Below, piece after piece: positions 23,646 through 36,214 of a stretch of DNA of 64,000 nucleotides. The notes under the pieces are model-generated. The model had not been told where the DNA came from, did not search any database, and saw only the letters and a list, made by a program, of their open reading frames with translations. The position numbers were made by a program, and so were the translations under genes. This DNA comes from Mugil cephalus (lineage: Eukaryota > Chordata > Actinopteri > Mugiliformes > Mugilidae). The stretch covers positions 30,430,322 to 30,494,321 of the forward strand of contig NC_061771.1 in the NCBI RefSeq assembly GCF_022458985.1. The letters run 5' to 3'. Positions within the stretch are counted from its first letter, which is position 1. Every line of letters starts with the position of its first letter.

Positions 23646-25045
23646 TTTCTCGTGCAATTTAACTGCCCTTATGATTATTTAAATGCAGTGAAAGACATTT
23701 AAAAGTATACGATTCTGAAGAAAAAGATATATTCATTATAACTGTTGGTCGTATGTGATTGTTTTTGCAGACAATCACAAAAACATATATATTTTTTTCC
23801 AATTAAAACTTTAGATCTTTATATGTGATTCAGCTTTCATTATTTCAGTCATAAAACACAATTTTTCTTGACTCCCACCCAAAAATTTGGAGGATGGATG
23901 GGGAAAAAACACACACTCTGAGGTACTACCACCACCCTAATATTCTAGCCTCTTTAAAAGTAATGAAAAAAAAAATAGCTACATTTAGCACTTTTTTTTT
24001 TTTTTTAATATTTCCCCAATTAAAACATCAATACTTATAGATCAAATAAAATTTTCCCATAATATTATCAAAAATTACTAGTCCCAGGGTCAAAAGGTGG
24101 CTTCAAAAGTCGTCTCTGGCCCAAAAGTGTGACCTCCAGGGTTTTTAAAAAATCATCTTGGGATTGAAGGAGGAATCGGCATGTAGGGGGGGCCCCAATA
24201 GCCCTGCAGTAAGGCATGGCAGTTGCATGTATTAAGGAGTGTACGTGAATAAATCTGGTTTGGTTTAGCCAAGATTATGCTACAATATATTTTCCCCAAT
24301 TATATTTAAGTTGCCTGTTGAGGGCCAACCTCCAATTTTGTAAATTTCAGATCTATTCCCGTTAATTCCCATGGAAAGTTTCCAACTTTTAAAATTCCCG
24401 TAATTTTGCAACCCTAATAATAATAATAACAATAATAATAAAGCTCTTTGGACATCCACACAAATAAGAATAAACCATGACGCCATACTGTGGCTATCAG
24501 GCCGAGCAGCAGTAAGTTAAAACAGTGTCACTGTATTTTCCTTCCTTTGTCTCAGATATATTTCACAACAACCATGGCTACTGTGGCTGTAGCTGCTAGC
24601 TCATTAACAAGAGATTAACAAGCGCTATTTACTGTAGGACACGAGGCAGCCAGAGCATATATGTGCTAATCAAAATTCGCCAACCATCATATAAGCTTAA
24701 GTAAATCATTGACCTAATTTTAAATGGATATACATATCAAATAACCCTAGTGTAACACAACGGATGTGGAAAATGCCGCTATTTCACTGCTGTTCTCCCG
24801 CTCGTTGACGACGTTCAAATCCACGTGCCCGTTCTACGCGGTATGCGGCCGTAGCAGGTGGCGGGGTTTCCCTTACCAAATCCCAGGGGTTTCGTCGGTC
24901 TTTCTCTACCCTTTCCCGCACAACCCCCCACCACGTCAGGGGTTTATGCACAAAAACTGCCTTACTATATCACATAAAGTTTTTTTCAATTCACATTATG
25001 TTTTTTTTATTTTTGTTTTCAGTTTTTTAGGCTAAGAAATTTTTT
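23646..25045. other. AT-rich non-coding stretch
   Basis: I see no supported gene here. It contains T and A runs (for example 23991-24006), a short AAT microsatellite at about 24415-24440 and a GC-richer patch at 24770-24930, whose 89-codon open frame has no recognisable protein features. Confidence 0.5.
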
Positions 25046-25420
25046 TTTTTTTTTTTTGAGTGTATAAGGAGTGTCTTCACTTTTCTGCAGCTTTCTCAAG
25101 ACTAGGGCACATCAACCCTCATATTTCATACCTGAAACCAATAAAGCTAATTGGCTACACACAGAAACTGACTGACACATGAGAGGCAGTGCTCCTCTCT
25201 TCTGTATGGGTGGAGTCTATGTAGAACAAGGTCACTGTGTCTGCTTGAAGTAGGGTTTTTTGTTTTTTCTACCCCTAAGGTAAATTGACTGAAGTCTCAG
25301 CGCTGAAATCAATACTTATTCTCTGTGTACCAAAGAAATAACCTAAACGTGCGTAGATGGACTATCCTTTCTAAAAGGTATAAAGATCCTGGGCTGAAGG
25401 AAAATATCCTCACACAGGGT
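25046..25420 (+). mobile_element. Degraded solo-LTR-like repeat, related to 34770-35197
   Basis: It shares most of its length with the LTR at 34.8 kb, including TATAAGGAGT, the segment AATAAAGCTAATTGGCTACA (a poly(A) signal) and GAACAAGGTCACTGTGTCTG. The 5' part is missing and the end is frayed. Confidence 0.55.
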
Positions 25421-28400
25421 TTTCATGCAGGAAAAAAAAAACGAAATTGCTTATCGGGCAATAACAGGGGAAAAATTTAAATGCTGTAAAAAAAGTTTCC
25501 TGATTAAAATAGTTCCCAGAGATGCGATTGAATCAGACTTTTCAATCGGATAATGCGTGTGCGCATGCTCCACCACCGCGCTGATGTGTGACCCCGGAAC
25601 AAAAACGTCCAAGAAAACCGATCACAGAAGAAGAAGAGAAACGGAGCCGTCTGAGGGATAGCGCGGATCTTACCTGCACCAGAAGTAGCGCGAACATTAC
25701 GTACAAGATTAAAAAAATGTACTAATATCCATCTGGTTGTTGTTTGAAATGCCCGGGCTGCCGCTGAACGCTCTTGTTTTTATTCACGTAATAGCTCAAC
25801 TGGGAAAACGGCCGATTTTTCGGGTAATATCCCTAAAAGACACGATGAAACAGTTATTCGGTTTTTTTTGCGCTGCATGAAACGGGGACAAACTGTAGTA
25901 GAAAGTTTAAATTTGAGATAGCCGATTAAGCTCGCATGTAAACCACGACAGCGAGCAGCAGAAAAATCTTCTTTCCCAAAACAGGGTTTTACATTTTACA
26001 AAATAAAAAATAAATTTTTCAGTGATAAAAAGGCGTAAAATTTCAACTAGTGAATGTTTTTTCTTTGATTTTAATTTAAAAAAACATCAAGAGAAATTGT
26101 ATACGTTTTTTGTGAAAATATTTGTATAAATGCACAGTTGTAGTTCCATGAACCTTACAGGGACACTGTAAAAAAAATTGAAAATAAAGGAATTTTTCTG
26201 ATTTTTTTTACAGATTATTTTTAGTATTTTTAAAAATCAGAAACAATCTGGGCAATCAACGAAAAAAACTCGATTTAACAGTCAAAAATTTAAAAAACAT
26301 AAATCACTGGACGTGAAAATATTATGCAACATGAAATTTTTTTTTTTTACAAAAAAAAACATTAGAAAAACAGAATTTATTGTTAAAATATGTCCACACG
26401 TGTATCAATTTTACAAAATTTGTAGTTATTTAATGGGAAAAAACTGTAAAAATTTAACAAAAAATAAAACTTAAAAATGTCATTTAAAATTACTGAGAAA
26501 TTAAAAGTAAAATAACTATTTTAAAACTGTAGGCTATGTGTTGTTAAATATGTACAAAACCAAAGTAAATCACAACGCTTGAATTATTTCACGCAGTCTG
26601 AACAAAAAACTGTAATCAGGAGACATTTTACTGCACAACGTCTCCCTGCCAAAATCAAAAAACAAAAACGGAACGCGACACGTCATTGGAGTGCGTGCTT
26701 TTTAAAAGCGCGGGTCCCCCTTTTTGGGTTGGTCAACAAAAGGGTTTGGGGAAGAAGAAAGAAACGAAGAAAAAAGAAAAAGACAGCCATTGGCTGTTGG
26801 ACACTGAACATCCCCTTTTACGTTCGCTTAATAAGGGCAAACAACCCCTTTGCGGCTGTTCCCGTTTGGTCACAGAAACTTGGGAAAAAAAGCAGCTAAT
26901 GTCGAGCTGGAGAAAGGGCAAGGCAGAAGGCAAGTATCCCCAAAATGAAGCTTAGTATAATTTTTATTTACCACCACTTTTAACCCGTCGACAAAAAAAA
27001 TCCCTAGCATGTCGTCAATTTAAATGTTAGCAACACGAAGACAAAAGTAGGGCCCGGGCGGCGTCTTCAAGGGCGTCTGCCAGTGTTAGCATAGATATAA
27101 ACTATGACGTTATACCAAAACCAACCAACCACTTTTTATTTTATTTACGCTAACTTTTTCTTTGCACTTAACAGCAGTCATTACGTTTTTCTTTTGTGAA
27201 CTGACGACACAGGCGGAAAAAGAGGAACAACATTTTTTAAGCGCAAAAATGAACAATAACGATTATTAACCCCCTCTACCTTTTTTACAAAAATTTTTTG
27301 GGCCCAAAATTTTACGCTGTCTAAAATGGCATGATTTCTGGCTAGGTATGATTTTTTTTTTCTCTTTCTGCAGAAAGTGGTGAGATTGATTTTTATGGCA
27401 TAAACTTTTGGGGTTAAGAACTCCACTCCTTTCCATGCTGAACTGTACTGAAGCATTGGCATGAGTACAAAAAGGGCTTTCTGTGTTAAAAAACCCAAGT
27501 GAGGCCTGAATTTAGACAGATTCAGCTCAAGCTTGGATGCAGGACCAGCACATATACTTTTTTGTTACACCTCATGAGGTCCTATGTGCCCGCATTTGCT
27601 TGTATCAAATGAAACAACAGAAATGTTGGGAAACCGAGCAGAAACTAATTAAAACCCTTTGCATGTGACAAACTTTTTTGGGACAAGATAATTTCACTTA
27701 AACATAGCAATTTTTGACTCAGTCACTGGGGTTTCAAAGATTAAAAAACTGACAGAACAGTATTTTTCACCCTTCTAGTCCTCCTAGTCATGGACAGAGA
27801 GTCCCCTTTTGTCTTTCATCAAATCATGCCCAAACTAGAGACCCGAGCCTTTGCGGGCATCTGCAATGTTGGATTGAGGACCTAGCTACCGCAGGGGAAA
27901 TGACCTCCTTTCTGTCCTCAACCAGTTTAAGCCAGAAACTCTGTCACCCTTTCTCTAAAAACAAGATGGTTTGAGTTTGTACAGAATAAACTTTCACTTA
28001 AAAAAAAGGGATAGTCAAAATCTACTTATTTTCCACCTGTACTAATCAATGCATCCAATACAGCATCTACTATGAATTATACTTCAAAGAAACTTCCACT
28101 TTTTTTTGATGTTTTGAAAAAGGTAAAGATAACCCACACCTTGTTTATCACTGATTTCATAGTGGGGCTGTGGGGTACTGCAAAATTTTGAGAAAGAACA
28201 TTTAAAAAATATCACTGGCTACGAGGATTAATTATGTTAGTAATAAATACCCACATTGAGCAGTGTGTCGTGTTTAAATATTACACTATCGTCCTTTTTA
28301 AGGCCCAAAAACATGTCTTGGACATCCCCAAGCAGCCAGAGCAACCAACAGTTAGCAGAGCCCGTACCATACAAGTCCCCTAACACAATCTGATGAGATG

Positions 28401-29018
28401 CCCCTCTCTGGTGAGTACATGCATCTGTTCACACAATTACTCTTTTGGGTTTGATGGGCTAAAAAAAAACAAATCTACGTTAACTTAGTGTAATATAGTA
28501 CAATCACACAGTAAATTGACAGTGTGCTTAGAAAAACATATCACATTGGGGTTTTCCCTCTTCTCTAGATTCTATTCGTAGCAAAAAGACACACAACTAA
28601 TGAAGGGGGGGATTATGGGGTGAACACAGGATACTTTTCACAAAATAAAAAAAAAAAAAAAAAAAGACTTTGTATCCACAGTAGCAATAGTTCCCCCAAC
28701 AACAAATGTTTTTCATTTAGTTCTCATTAATCACCTGGTGTTTTTTTTCTTTTTAGTGTGTTATTTGAGATCTTTCAACTTGTCGTCCCCAAACAACAGT
28801 GTCACTATAGTGGACTCGTGGACGCTGTGGGGTTGGGAAAAAGGGTGTATATTTGCACCTTTTATCGTGTCCTGCCTCTTTAACTGTTATTTTTCTGTTT
28901 TATTTAAAAACCGTTAAAATTTTCTGTCTTTTCTTCAGGGGTTACAGCCAGAAACTGCAACTTTACTACGATCAACAAGTAGTTTCAAATAAGGACACCC
29001 CACCCGTCAGCTGATAGA
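25421..29018. other. Non-coding, repeat-rich stretch
   Basis: I find no gene I can support. A CpG-containing patch at 25540-25700 includes a minus-strand CAG|GTAAGAT donor-like site but no credible exon. The sequence 26160-26560 is rich in CTGTAAAAAAA and its complement, as in fish MITEs. Open frames of up to 106 codons at 26.6-27.5 kb are low-complexity Lys/Arg-rich or Phe-rich and are probably chance. Confidence 0.45.
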
Positions 29019-29522
29019 CAGGGGTCGGCAACCCGCGGCTCCGGGGCCGCACATTCTTTCGTTCTCGTTGCAGCCTCTGCACGAGTGGGGCGGACAAGGG
29101 TTACTATTGCCATTGATATTTAATTCAAAGTATTTTTATTTTTAAGCCATTAAAATTTTTTAAATAAATCCTAAATTTGAATTGATGTGACTTTTTAAAA
29201 TTAAAATAAAATTTTTTAATTTTTTTTTTGCACAAAAATACGCCACAACGCCGACGTGCGACACCCCCTGTAGGTCCAGCCCCTATTTATTAACTTACGA
29301 CCCCCCGGGAAGCCAACCATGGGTAAACCCGTTATGTTGCAAATGCAATTTTCGTGTCTCTGTAGCAGTTATTTCATTTCAAAATGCAACACACAAAGGG
29401 CCCAGCATAGAGGGGAAAACGATATATGCAGTGTTTACTTCAATTTAGAAGCAAAGGGGTTTTGGTGCTCCCCGTTTTTTTTTTCCCAAAAGGGTCTTTA
29501 GTGTTTAAGTTGCCGACCCCTG
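29019..29522. mobile_element. hAT-type MITE
   Basis: The left end reads CAGGGGTCGGCAACCCGCGG and the complement of the right end reads CAGGGGTCGGCAACTTAAAC. This is the familiar terminus of hAT (Charlie-like) elements in vertebrates. At 504 bases it has no room for a transposase. The flanking octamers do not match well, so the 8-bp target duplication has decayed or the ends are slightly off. Confidence 0.7.
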
Positions 29523-32500
29523 GTAAAGATGGATTTTATTTTCCCTGACGTTTTAACCCCAAATTTTTTAATCATGTTGTGGATGTAAGGTGACTTGTAT
29601 GTAAATTGTTACCCCAACTATTTTTTTTTCTTATTATTTTTTTTTTTTAAAAAATTTTTTTTCAATTTTTTCCCCTTTTGAAATTTTTGGGTTTTTGGTT
29701 TTGTTTCAGAACCAGTCATTTTTAAATTTAATAGATTTTTTTAGATTGCTTAATAATGGCTACCTCTCAGTTGAATAAAAAAACGGAGAATGGGGAAAAA
29801 AATAGCGTTTTTTGTTCAGCTTGGTCTCATTTTTTTTTCAAGTTTTTCATGTTTGAAAAACAAAATTTTGGGTTTATACTGTTTATTTTCATCAATTTTA
29901 AATAGCCACGGCCTTTTTAAAAAAAAATAATGCCATTAAAAAAACCCCTAAGACAATTTCTGTAACTTTTAATATTTTTATTCATATTCAATGTTAATTT
30001 GCCGTCGCGAATTTCATTATTTTAAAATGGAAATGTTTGTAATTAAACTTAAAAACAACGTAAAACAATTTAAAAATCCATTTATGTTTTCTAAAATTTT
30101 AAAAAGTAAATCTTGCAATCTAACCAAAATCTATTTTGCAACAGTTTTTTTTTCTTTTTTGAAAGATTAATCGTTTATTTTTGTCTCTATCTGTTGTATT
30201 AAATCAAAAATAAATTTTTAACAAACTCTTCCCAAAAAAAAATGATTAAAACCGATTAAAACAGCACATTTCTGTAATTTAAGCATTATTTCAGTAATAA
30301 ACATTTTTTTACCCTATCTCTAGTGATTTAAATTGTTTTTAAAATGTGAAAATGTTTCTAATGAAACGTTAAAACAACCTGAAAATACGGCAATATCTTG
30401 TTTGAATTACAAGTACAAACTGTACTTTAATTATGGAAAATAACCGTATTTTTATGTGACAGTAATTTTTCGTTATTTTACGGTATTTTATGGCGACCCT
30501 GTTGCCAGAAATTTACCGTTTTTTTACATTTTTTTTTACAGTGTAAGTATGAAATGTAGTCACTAATTATGGATCTATGTTCTTTAAAAAGGGAACAATT
30601 AAGGCGAGACAAATTTGGGGGATGGCGACAAGGCAGAAACACATTAATGACACTCAAATAAAATGTTTTAAATAATAATTCCTCATAGGGATTAACCGTA
30701 AAGGAAAAAAACCAGAAAATTAACATTCAAAAATTTCAGCTTAAACCAAATTTACCCGAAAATGAAGAAAATGAGGGAAAAAAACCCAGCACAACAGATG
30801 TTTGTTGCAGTTTTCCCGTGTAAAACGATAGAATTGTAAAATTTTTTTGAAAAATGGGAAAACTGTCTTTGCTCCACTCTCATCCCCCATTAATTACCAA
30901 TAGATTAGCTGCACATTTATAGAATATAGCGCGTTCATGTGAATGAGTGCTCTTGGAAAACCCAAACGTCAAAATTGAACGAAGGGTATCTGCATAAGTC
31001 CGAAAAAAAAAAGGAAGGGCGTTTTAGAAGTTGGGGAAGATTCAACTCAGTGATGACTTTTGTTGGTTTATTTTTAAAAATTCACGCAGAAGGAGACCCA
31101 CACCCACACAAGAAAAACCCCGAGAGCATGTCACCCCAAATGTAGGTGACAACAAGTTTTTAAATCCACGCTCGCGTGGTTCCACGGGACTGGTGAAAGT
31201 GAACTTTCCACTTCTTTAGTCTTACTTCTTGTAACAGGGGTGTGGTTTGATTAGGGCACAAAGGAGGAGGCTCAATCTTTGTTTCCTGCGACCCCTTTAA
31301 TCCTCAGAAGACATCAAAACATACATCAGCCTTTTGCCTTTCTCACCCGCCCTCTTCTCCCTCAACAACACAAACGGGGCTTGTGGGGCAGAGTTTTAAA
31401 AACAACAGAAAAACGTATATAACAAAACAATGCCACCTGGTGGCGAAAAGAACACACAGCGTGGGGTGGAGTGACAATAGAAAAAAATAACAAAATCCTC
31501 ACCTAACAAAATAAAACACATACCTGCAGAAGACATCAAAACATACATCAGCCTTCTGCCTTTCTTCACCTCTACACCTCTTCTCCTAAACATGCAAAAC
31601 GTTCAAGTGTTAACACGAGTGGGATGCAAGCTAGTGCTGCAAAGGCTACATAAAGACGTGAAACAAATCGCGCCAAAACCATGAAACTAAAAACATGCAT
31701 AAAACTTATATTAACGATCAAAACAACACAAAACTACTTGGTAACATAAAGTATGAAACAGAGGACATTATACACCGAAGATTTCAACATAAATGACTAG
31801 ATAATCAAAGAAAATTATACAAAATAACCGCAGCATTTTCTCACATAACTTACCCTCAACAAGACAAACGGGACTGTGAGGGTGGAAGGGGAGGGGCTAC
31901 AGGAGCCCAGGAGGCACGAAAGGGGCAAAGTTCATTTCCACAGGGAAATGTCATAAAATAATAGTAGATGAAAATAACTCATAGAGATAAAATTCATTAA
32001 TACTCAAAATAATCATAAAATGATAAATAAAACTTACAGATACAAATTGGAAATAATAATTAATAAAGTTCATTTTTAACTCTGTTACATCTGCACAGAC
32101 AGCAGGTGAGAAGGTCAAGAGGAAGTGAAAGCGAGGTCAAATGATGAAACGAAAGGTCTGCAGTCTGCACATAGACATTGCAACGTAATGGCGCACTTAT
32201 TGTGAAATTTCATTGAACTCATGCTGAACTTATTTTGACTTGTTATGAACTCATGTGGCCTAAAAGGTCACATAAGCAAATACAGGCAGCGTATATGAGA
32301 GAAGTAAAAATAAAAATGTAATTTTCCATCACACTATGAAACGTAACTAGGAACCGAGTCACATCACTACTGAGGACTGGACCCAGAAGCAAAGCACGCA
32401 AACATGGCGCCCGTGATCTGACTGGACCAGACTCTGTCTGATGTACAGCTCTGACTGGAGGCGTTCAGGTTCAGCTCGTTCAAACCAAAGCTGCTTCATG

Positions 32501-32688
32501 TTTGAATTCATTAAAGTCAGAAGTGAATCTGATCCACTGAGTGTGTGTTTATTTGAGCTCCTGGTCAGCTGGGTTCAGTCAGCAGGGGGCGCTGCCGTCC
32601 TCAGCCTCTGCATTCATGTCTATTGGAGATAAACATATATATCTACAGAGATGAAAATGATATATGCAGTTTCCAGCTAAGATATAAG

Positions 32689-32690
<2 letters not shown>

Positions 32691-32726
<36 letters not shown>
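32691..32726 (+). repeat. (AT)n microsatellite
   Basis: About 18 uninterrupted AT units. Confidence 0.95.
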
Positions 32727-32728
<2 letters not shown>

Positions 32729-32814
32729 AGATAATAATATAAAGATCTTTATATTACTTTTTCCCCCCATCCCCTCCCTCCCAAGACACGAGCATCTGCA
32801 GTATAATAAAACAA

Positions 32815-32940
32815 TCTACAAAATAGCAGACGGGGTTGACTCTGGACTCATGGGTAATGTAGTGATCGTCCATTGCCACATTAACACCACAAAGAAGAAG
32901 AGGTCCAGGTTAGAGATGAAGTTCTGCTGCTGTCATGTAT
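32815..32940 (-). repeat. Dispersed repeat R4, inverted relative to 46.9 kb
   Basis: The complement shares GAACTTCATCTCTAACC, GGACCTCTTCTTCTT and ACTACATTACCCATGAGTCC with 46905-47000. It is non-coding and unclassified. Confidence 0.6.
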
Positions 32941-33404
32941 AATTGATGGTGATGGTGAGGATGGATAATAGAACCATGTTAGCTTGTTGCTATGCTGTGC
33001 TCTTACATTGGGCTGTCAGTGTCTCAAACATGTGTGGTGAACAGTCAAAGCTTCTCAACAACTCCCCCCTGAGCAGGAGATTCGGGGAAACTGCATTTTG
33101 CAACAGCATACGTAGTGCAGAACAGTAAGATGAACAAAGAGTGGACTGTGTAAAAAAAATTGGACTGTGACACAAAGTATTTCCAAATGACAAGCAGAAA
33201 GTGCTGAATCCTGAGACAGATAGCTGCTGACGAACATAGCGTCGTACTGCACAGTAAGTAAGTAGTGAATTGCATCAAAAAGTAATAGGATTTTAACAAA
33301 AAGTATTGTACGACAAACCTAAAGTATTGAATGGCAACAGAAAGTATTGAATTGCAAACAGATGTTGCACAGGACCTTACACATTCGTTAAATGATGAGA
33401 GTAT

Positions 33405-33760
33405 TTAAACCTTGAGGGGTAATAATGTTGCACATATTAGGCAGGTCAGACACAGTTCCTGGCTCTCGCAGACTGAGGTTGGTTTGTGAAGTAGTCCAGT
33501 GTCCACACCCATCCCCTCCCGTTTGTCCCTCAGAATCACTGGCTGGATGGTGTTGAAAGCACTTGAAAAGACAAAATAGGTGATTCTCACAAAGCTGCCG
33601 GGGTTTTCCAGGTGAGAAAGATCTCGATGTAGCAGGAAGATAACCGCGTCCTCCACTCCCACATTAGGACGGTAGGTGACAGCCAGCAGGAGCCCCCGTG
33701 CGCTCAGATGCCGACGCGCAATTTGCTTTGAAAACATGGTGGAAGACATCCACACTCTAT
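33405..33760 (-). mobile_element. Rex1-like LINE reverse transcriptase fragment
   Basis: The minus-strand frame reads NVGVEDAVIFLLHRDLSHLE and then SSAFNTIQPVIL. The second piece matches the reverse transcriptase motif with (D/S)SAFNTI in fish Rex1/Babar-like LINEs. The first catalytic Asp appears as Ser (FVFSSAFNTI) and the copy is truncated on both sides, so it is dead. Confidence 0.6.
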
Positions 33761-34084
33761 GATCCACACGGCACAAGCACAATTTCTAATGTGATGAGCA
33801 CTGACTGTATGTATGAGGTGATGAGCCATCTCCATGTACATCACCCACAACTATACAGGGGGTTCAAGGTATATTTGAGGGTTGTTTTTCATGAGTTTTG
33901 CATCTTTTATTTCTACCACCGTTTATGGTGAAATTACGGTGGCCGATGAGGGCCAAACGGATGGCAACGACCTAATATGTCTCAGCTACAGAAAAGATGC
34001 AAAATCACAAACTCAAACACAGGTTTAAACGAGGTACAAAAGGACGAGGAAAGTGGTGCGAAAAACAAAGACGGATGCATCATC

Positions 34085-36205
34085 GTGAAACGTAATAGTA
34101 ATTTAGACCCCAAGATTTTTAATAATTACAGACCCGCATCCAACTTACCATTTTTAAGAAAAATTTTAGAATTTTTTTTTTCTTTAATCAGGTATTTCTA
34201 CTATTTCTTGATTAGAAACAATATTTTAGAGAAATTTTAATCTGGTTTTAAGACGAACCACCGTACCGAGACAGCCCTTTTAAAGATTTTAAATTATATC
34301 AGGTGTAACGTGGACTCACAAACTCTCACAGTCCTGGTCTTACTGGATCTTAGTGCCGCCTTTGATACAGAAGACCATCACATTTTGTTAAACAGACTTA
34401 GAAACCTGGTCGGCATCTCCGGTACTGTTTTTAACTGGTTCAACTCTTATCTCACAGATCGACATTTCTTTGTAAGTATGGACACCTGTTCCTCCAGAAA
34501 ACATAAAATTAAGTGTGGGGTGCCCCAAGGGTCACTTTTAGGGCCAACTCTTTTTAATCTCTATATGCTTCCTCTTGGGGACGTCATCAGGAGGCACGGC
34601 ACCAACTTTCATAGTTATGCTGATGATACACAGCTGTACATTGCCGTGTCTCCTGATGACACAGGCCTATTGATGCCCTTTTAAACTGTATTTTAGATAT
34701 TAAGTCATGGATGGCAGAAAACTTCCTACAGCTCAACCAGGACAAAACAGAGGTTTTAGTCATTGGTCCTGTTGGGTTTTAAGGGGTTAAGTAAGGCCGA
34801 CAGCCTGTGTATAACACACTGGGAAAAATCAGGAAGTATGTTACTTCCGCTATCTCACCATATAAGGAGTTGTTTTCCACTTTGCTGCAGCTTGCTCACA
34901 GACTAGGACACATCACACCCTAATATTTCATACGCTGGAAACTAGATAAAGCTAATTGGCTACACATAGAAACTGACTGACACATGAGAGGCAGTACTCC
35001 TCCCTTCTGTATGAGTCTTCTACCTAGACTCTTCTGAGTCTAGGTAGAATAAGATCACTGTGTCTGCTTGGATGAGGGCTTTTTGTTTTTTTCGTGAGAA
35101 ACGTGAGAAATTGTCGCGTGATTTGTGCATAGATGGACTATCCTTTCCAAAATGTATAAAGATCCTGGGAATGAAAGGAAAATATCCTCCATCAACAGTC
35201 CTTAACGCCAGAGAGAGAAACTTTTATCAAAACTACAGGATTTTATACTCTTGCAATCTGTTAAAAATCTGGGCATGAGTTTAGACTCTGAGCTAACTTT
35301 TACTCCACATATTAAAATTATTACAAAGATAGGTTTTTACCATCTAAAGAATGAAGCCAGAGTCCGCCCATTTCTCTCTCAGGCTAACACGGAGCTGCTG
35401 ATGCTTTTATTTTGGGCCTACTTATCCGTCTGACTTGCTTTTACCATATCAACCCTCATGAACCCTGAGGTCCTCCGGCACCGACCTTTTAACCAACCAC
35501 AAGTTAGATGTAAGACACACGGGGAGGCGGCATTCAGTTATTATGGCCCCTGACTGTGGAACAGCTGGAGAACCTCAGGGCTGCAGAGACTATTGATACT
35601 TTTAAAAAGAGGCTCAAGACTCATCTCTTTAATCAGGCTTTTACATGGTTTTTTATTTTATATTAGTGTCATTAATGTCACTCCACTCTTCTTAGTACTT
35701 ACTTATTTACTTTTATATTATATTTGTATTACTTTCTTGCTTATTTTATTATATTTCATTTATTATTTTACCACATCTTACTGTTTTAGCCTTTTAATTC
35801 TCCAGTGTTTCCTCGTGGGGGCCTGCCACGCTTGGGGTGCCGTCCTGTGGGTCCCTTCAGCCCCTTCAGTCCCTTCGTCTGGGTGGTTGGACACCCCACA
35901 CTTAGGTGTGGGGCCCACCTCTCTGCCCAGGTCGGGGTGAGCACCCCTTTTGTTGCATGGACAGGCCCCCCTAAAGGTAACATCCTTCTTGTCTTAAGCC
36001 TCAGTGCCCTGCCATGTCAGCTCTTACATAGTATGTGGGTGTGTGTGTGTGCATGTGGGTGGGTAGGTGGATGTGTGGGTGGGGAGGGAGCGGGTATTTC
36101 TTTCTTGTAATGTTTTATGTTTTTATTTGTGAAGCACTTCGTGTTGCATTTTCTGTTATTGCATGAAAGGTGCTATATAAATTAAGTTTGATTTGATTTG
36201 ATAAA
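34085..36205 (+). mobile_element. L2-type LINE, 5'-truncated, interrupted by a solo LTR
   Basis: Coding pieces in order are NYRPASNLPF (34130), LLDLSAAFDTEDHHILLNRL (34340), GVPQGSLLGPTLFN (34520), YADDTQLYI with the catalytic ADD (34615), then DKTEVLVIG (34740). After the LTR insertion it continues with LLQSVKNLGMSLDSELTFTP (35240). A frameshift near 34680 and stops end the frame. The 3' region finishes with GCTATATAAATTAAG and a TTTGA repeat at 36170-36203, as fish L2 elements do. Confidence 0.8.
34770..35197 (+). mobile_element. Solo LTR with 4-bp target duplication
   Basis: The 428-base element starts TGTTG and ends CAACA, perfect 5-bp inverted ends of the TG...CA type. It is flanked by GTCC on both sides (34766-34769 and 35198-35201). 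It interrupts the L2 open frame between the codons for VIG and the following conserved segment. It contains a TATAA near 34860 and an AATAAA-like site near 34945. No internal region is present, so it is a solo LTR left by recombination. Four-base duplications occur with Gypsy-type and some endogenous-retrovirus LTRs; the family cannot be decided without internal sequence. Confidence 0.8.
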
Positions 36206-36214
36206 TTATTCCTC

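Larger units (their letters stand above)
29523..33404. other. AT-rich non-coding stretch with short repeats
   Basis: No gene is supported. The sequence 30480-30547 has a TTTACGGTATTTTATGGC...TTTTTACAGTG pattern typical of fish MITE ends. A segment with AGACATCAAAACATACATCA occurs twice (near 31310 and 31540), followed each time by a CCTCTTCTCC stretch. The sequence 32500-32640 is repeat R3, and 32815-32940 is an inverted match to 46895-47010. Short AAAGTATTG-type units recur at 33270-33360. Confidence 0.45.

Noticed and set aside
25540..25700. CpG-containing patch with a minus-strand splice-donor-like site, considered as a gene 5' end
   Set aside because: No open exon or downstream coding exon could be found on the minus strand.
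26579..26955. 106- and 89-codon frames at 26.6-26.95 kb
   Set aside because: They are overlapping frames in low-quality AT-rich sequence, dominated by Lys/Arg runs, with no homology I recognise.
33977..34240. 87-codon frame starting before the L2 at 34.08 kb, considered as a separate gene
   Set aside because: Its second half is L2 (NYRPASNLPF). The first half has no features, so the start codon is probably chance.
35593..36110. Frames of 101-115 codons after the 34.1 kb L2 coding part
   Set aside because: They fall in the L2 3' UTR and are low complexity or Pro-rich shadows.
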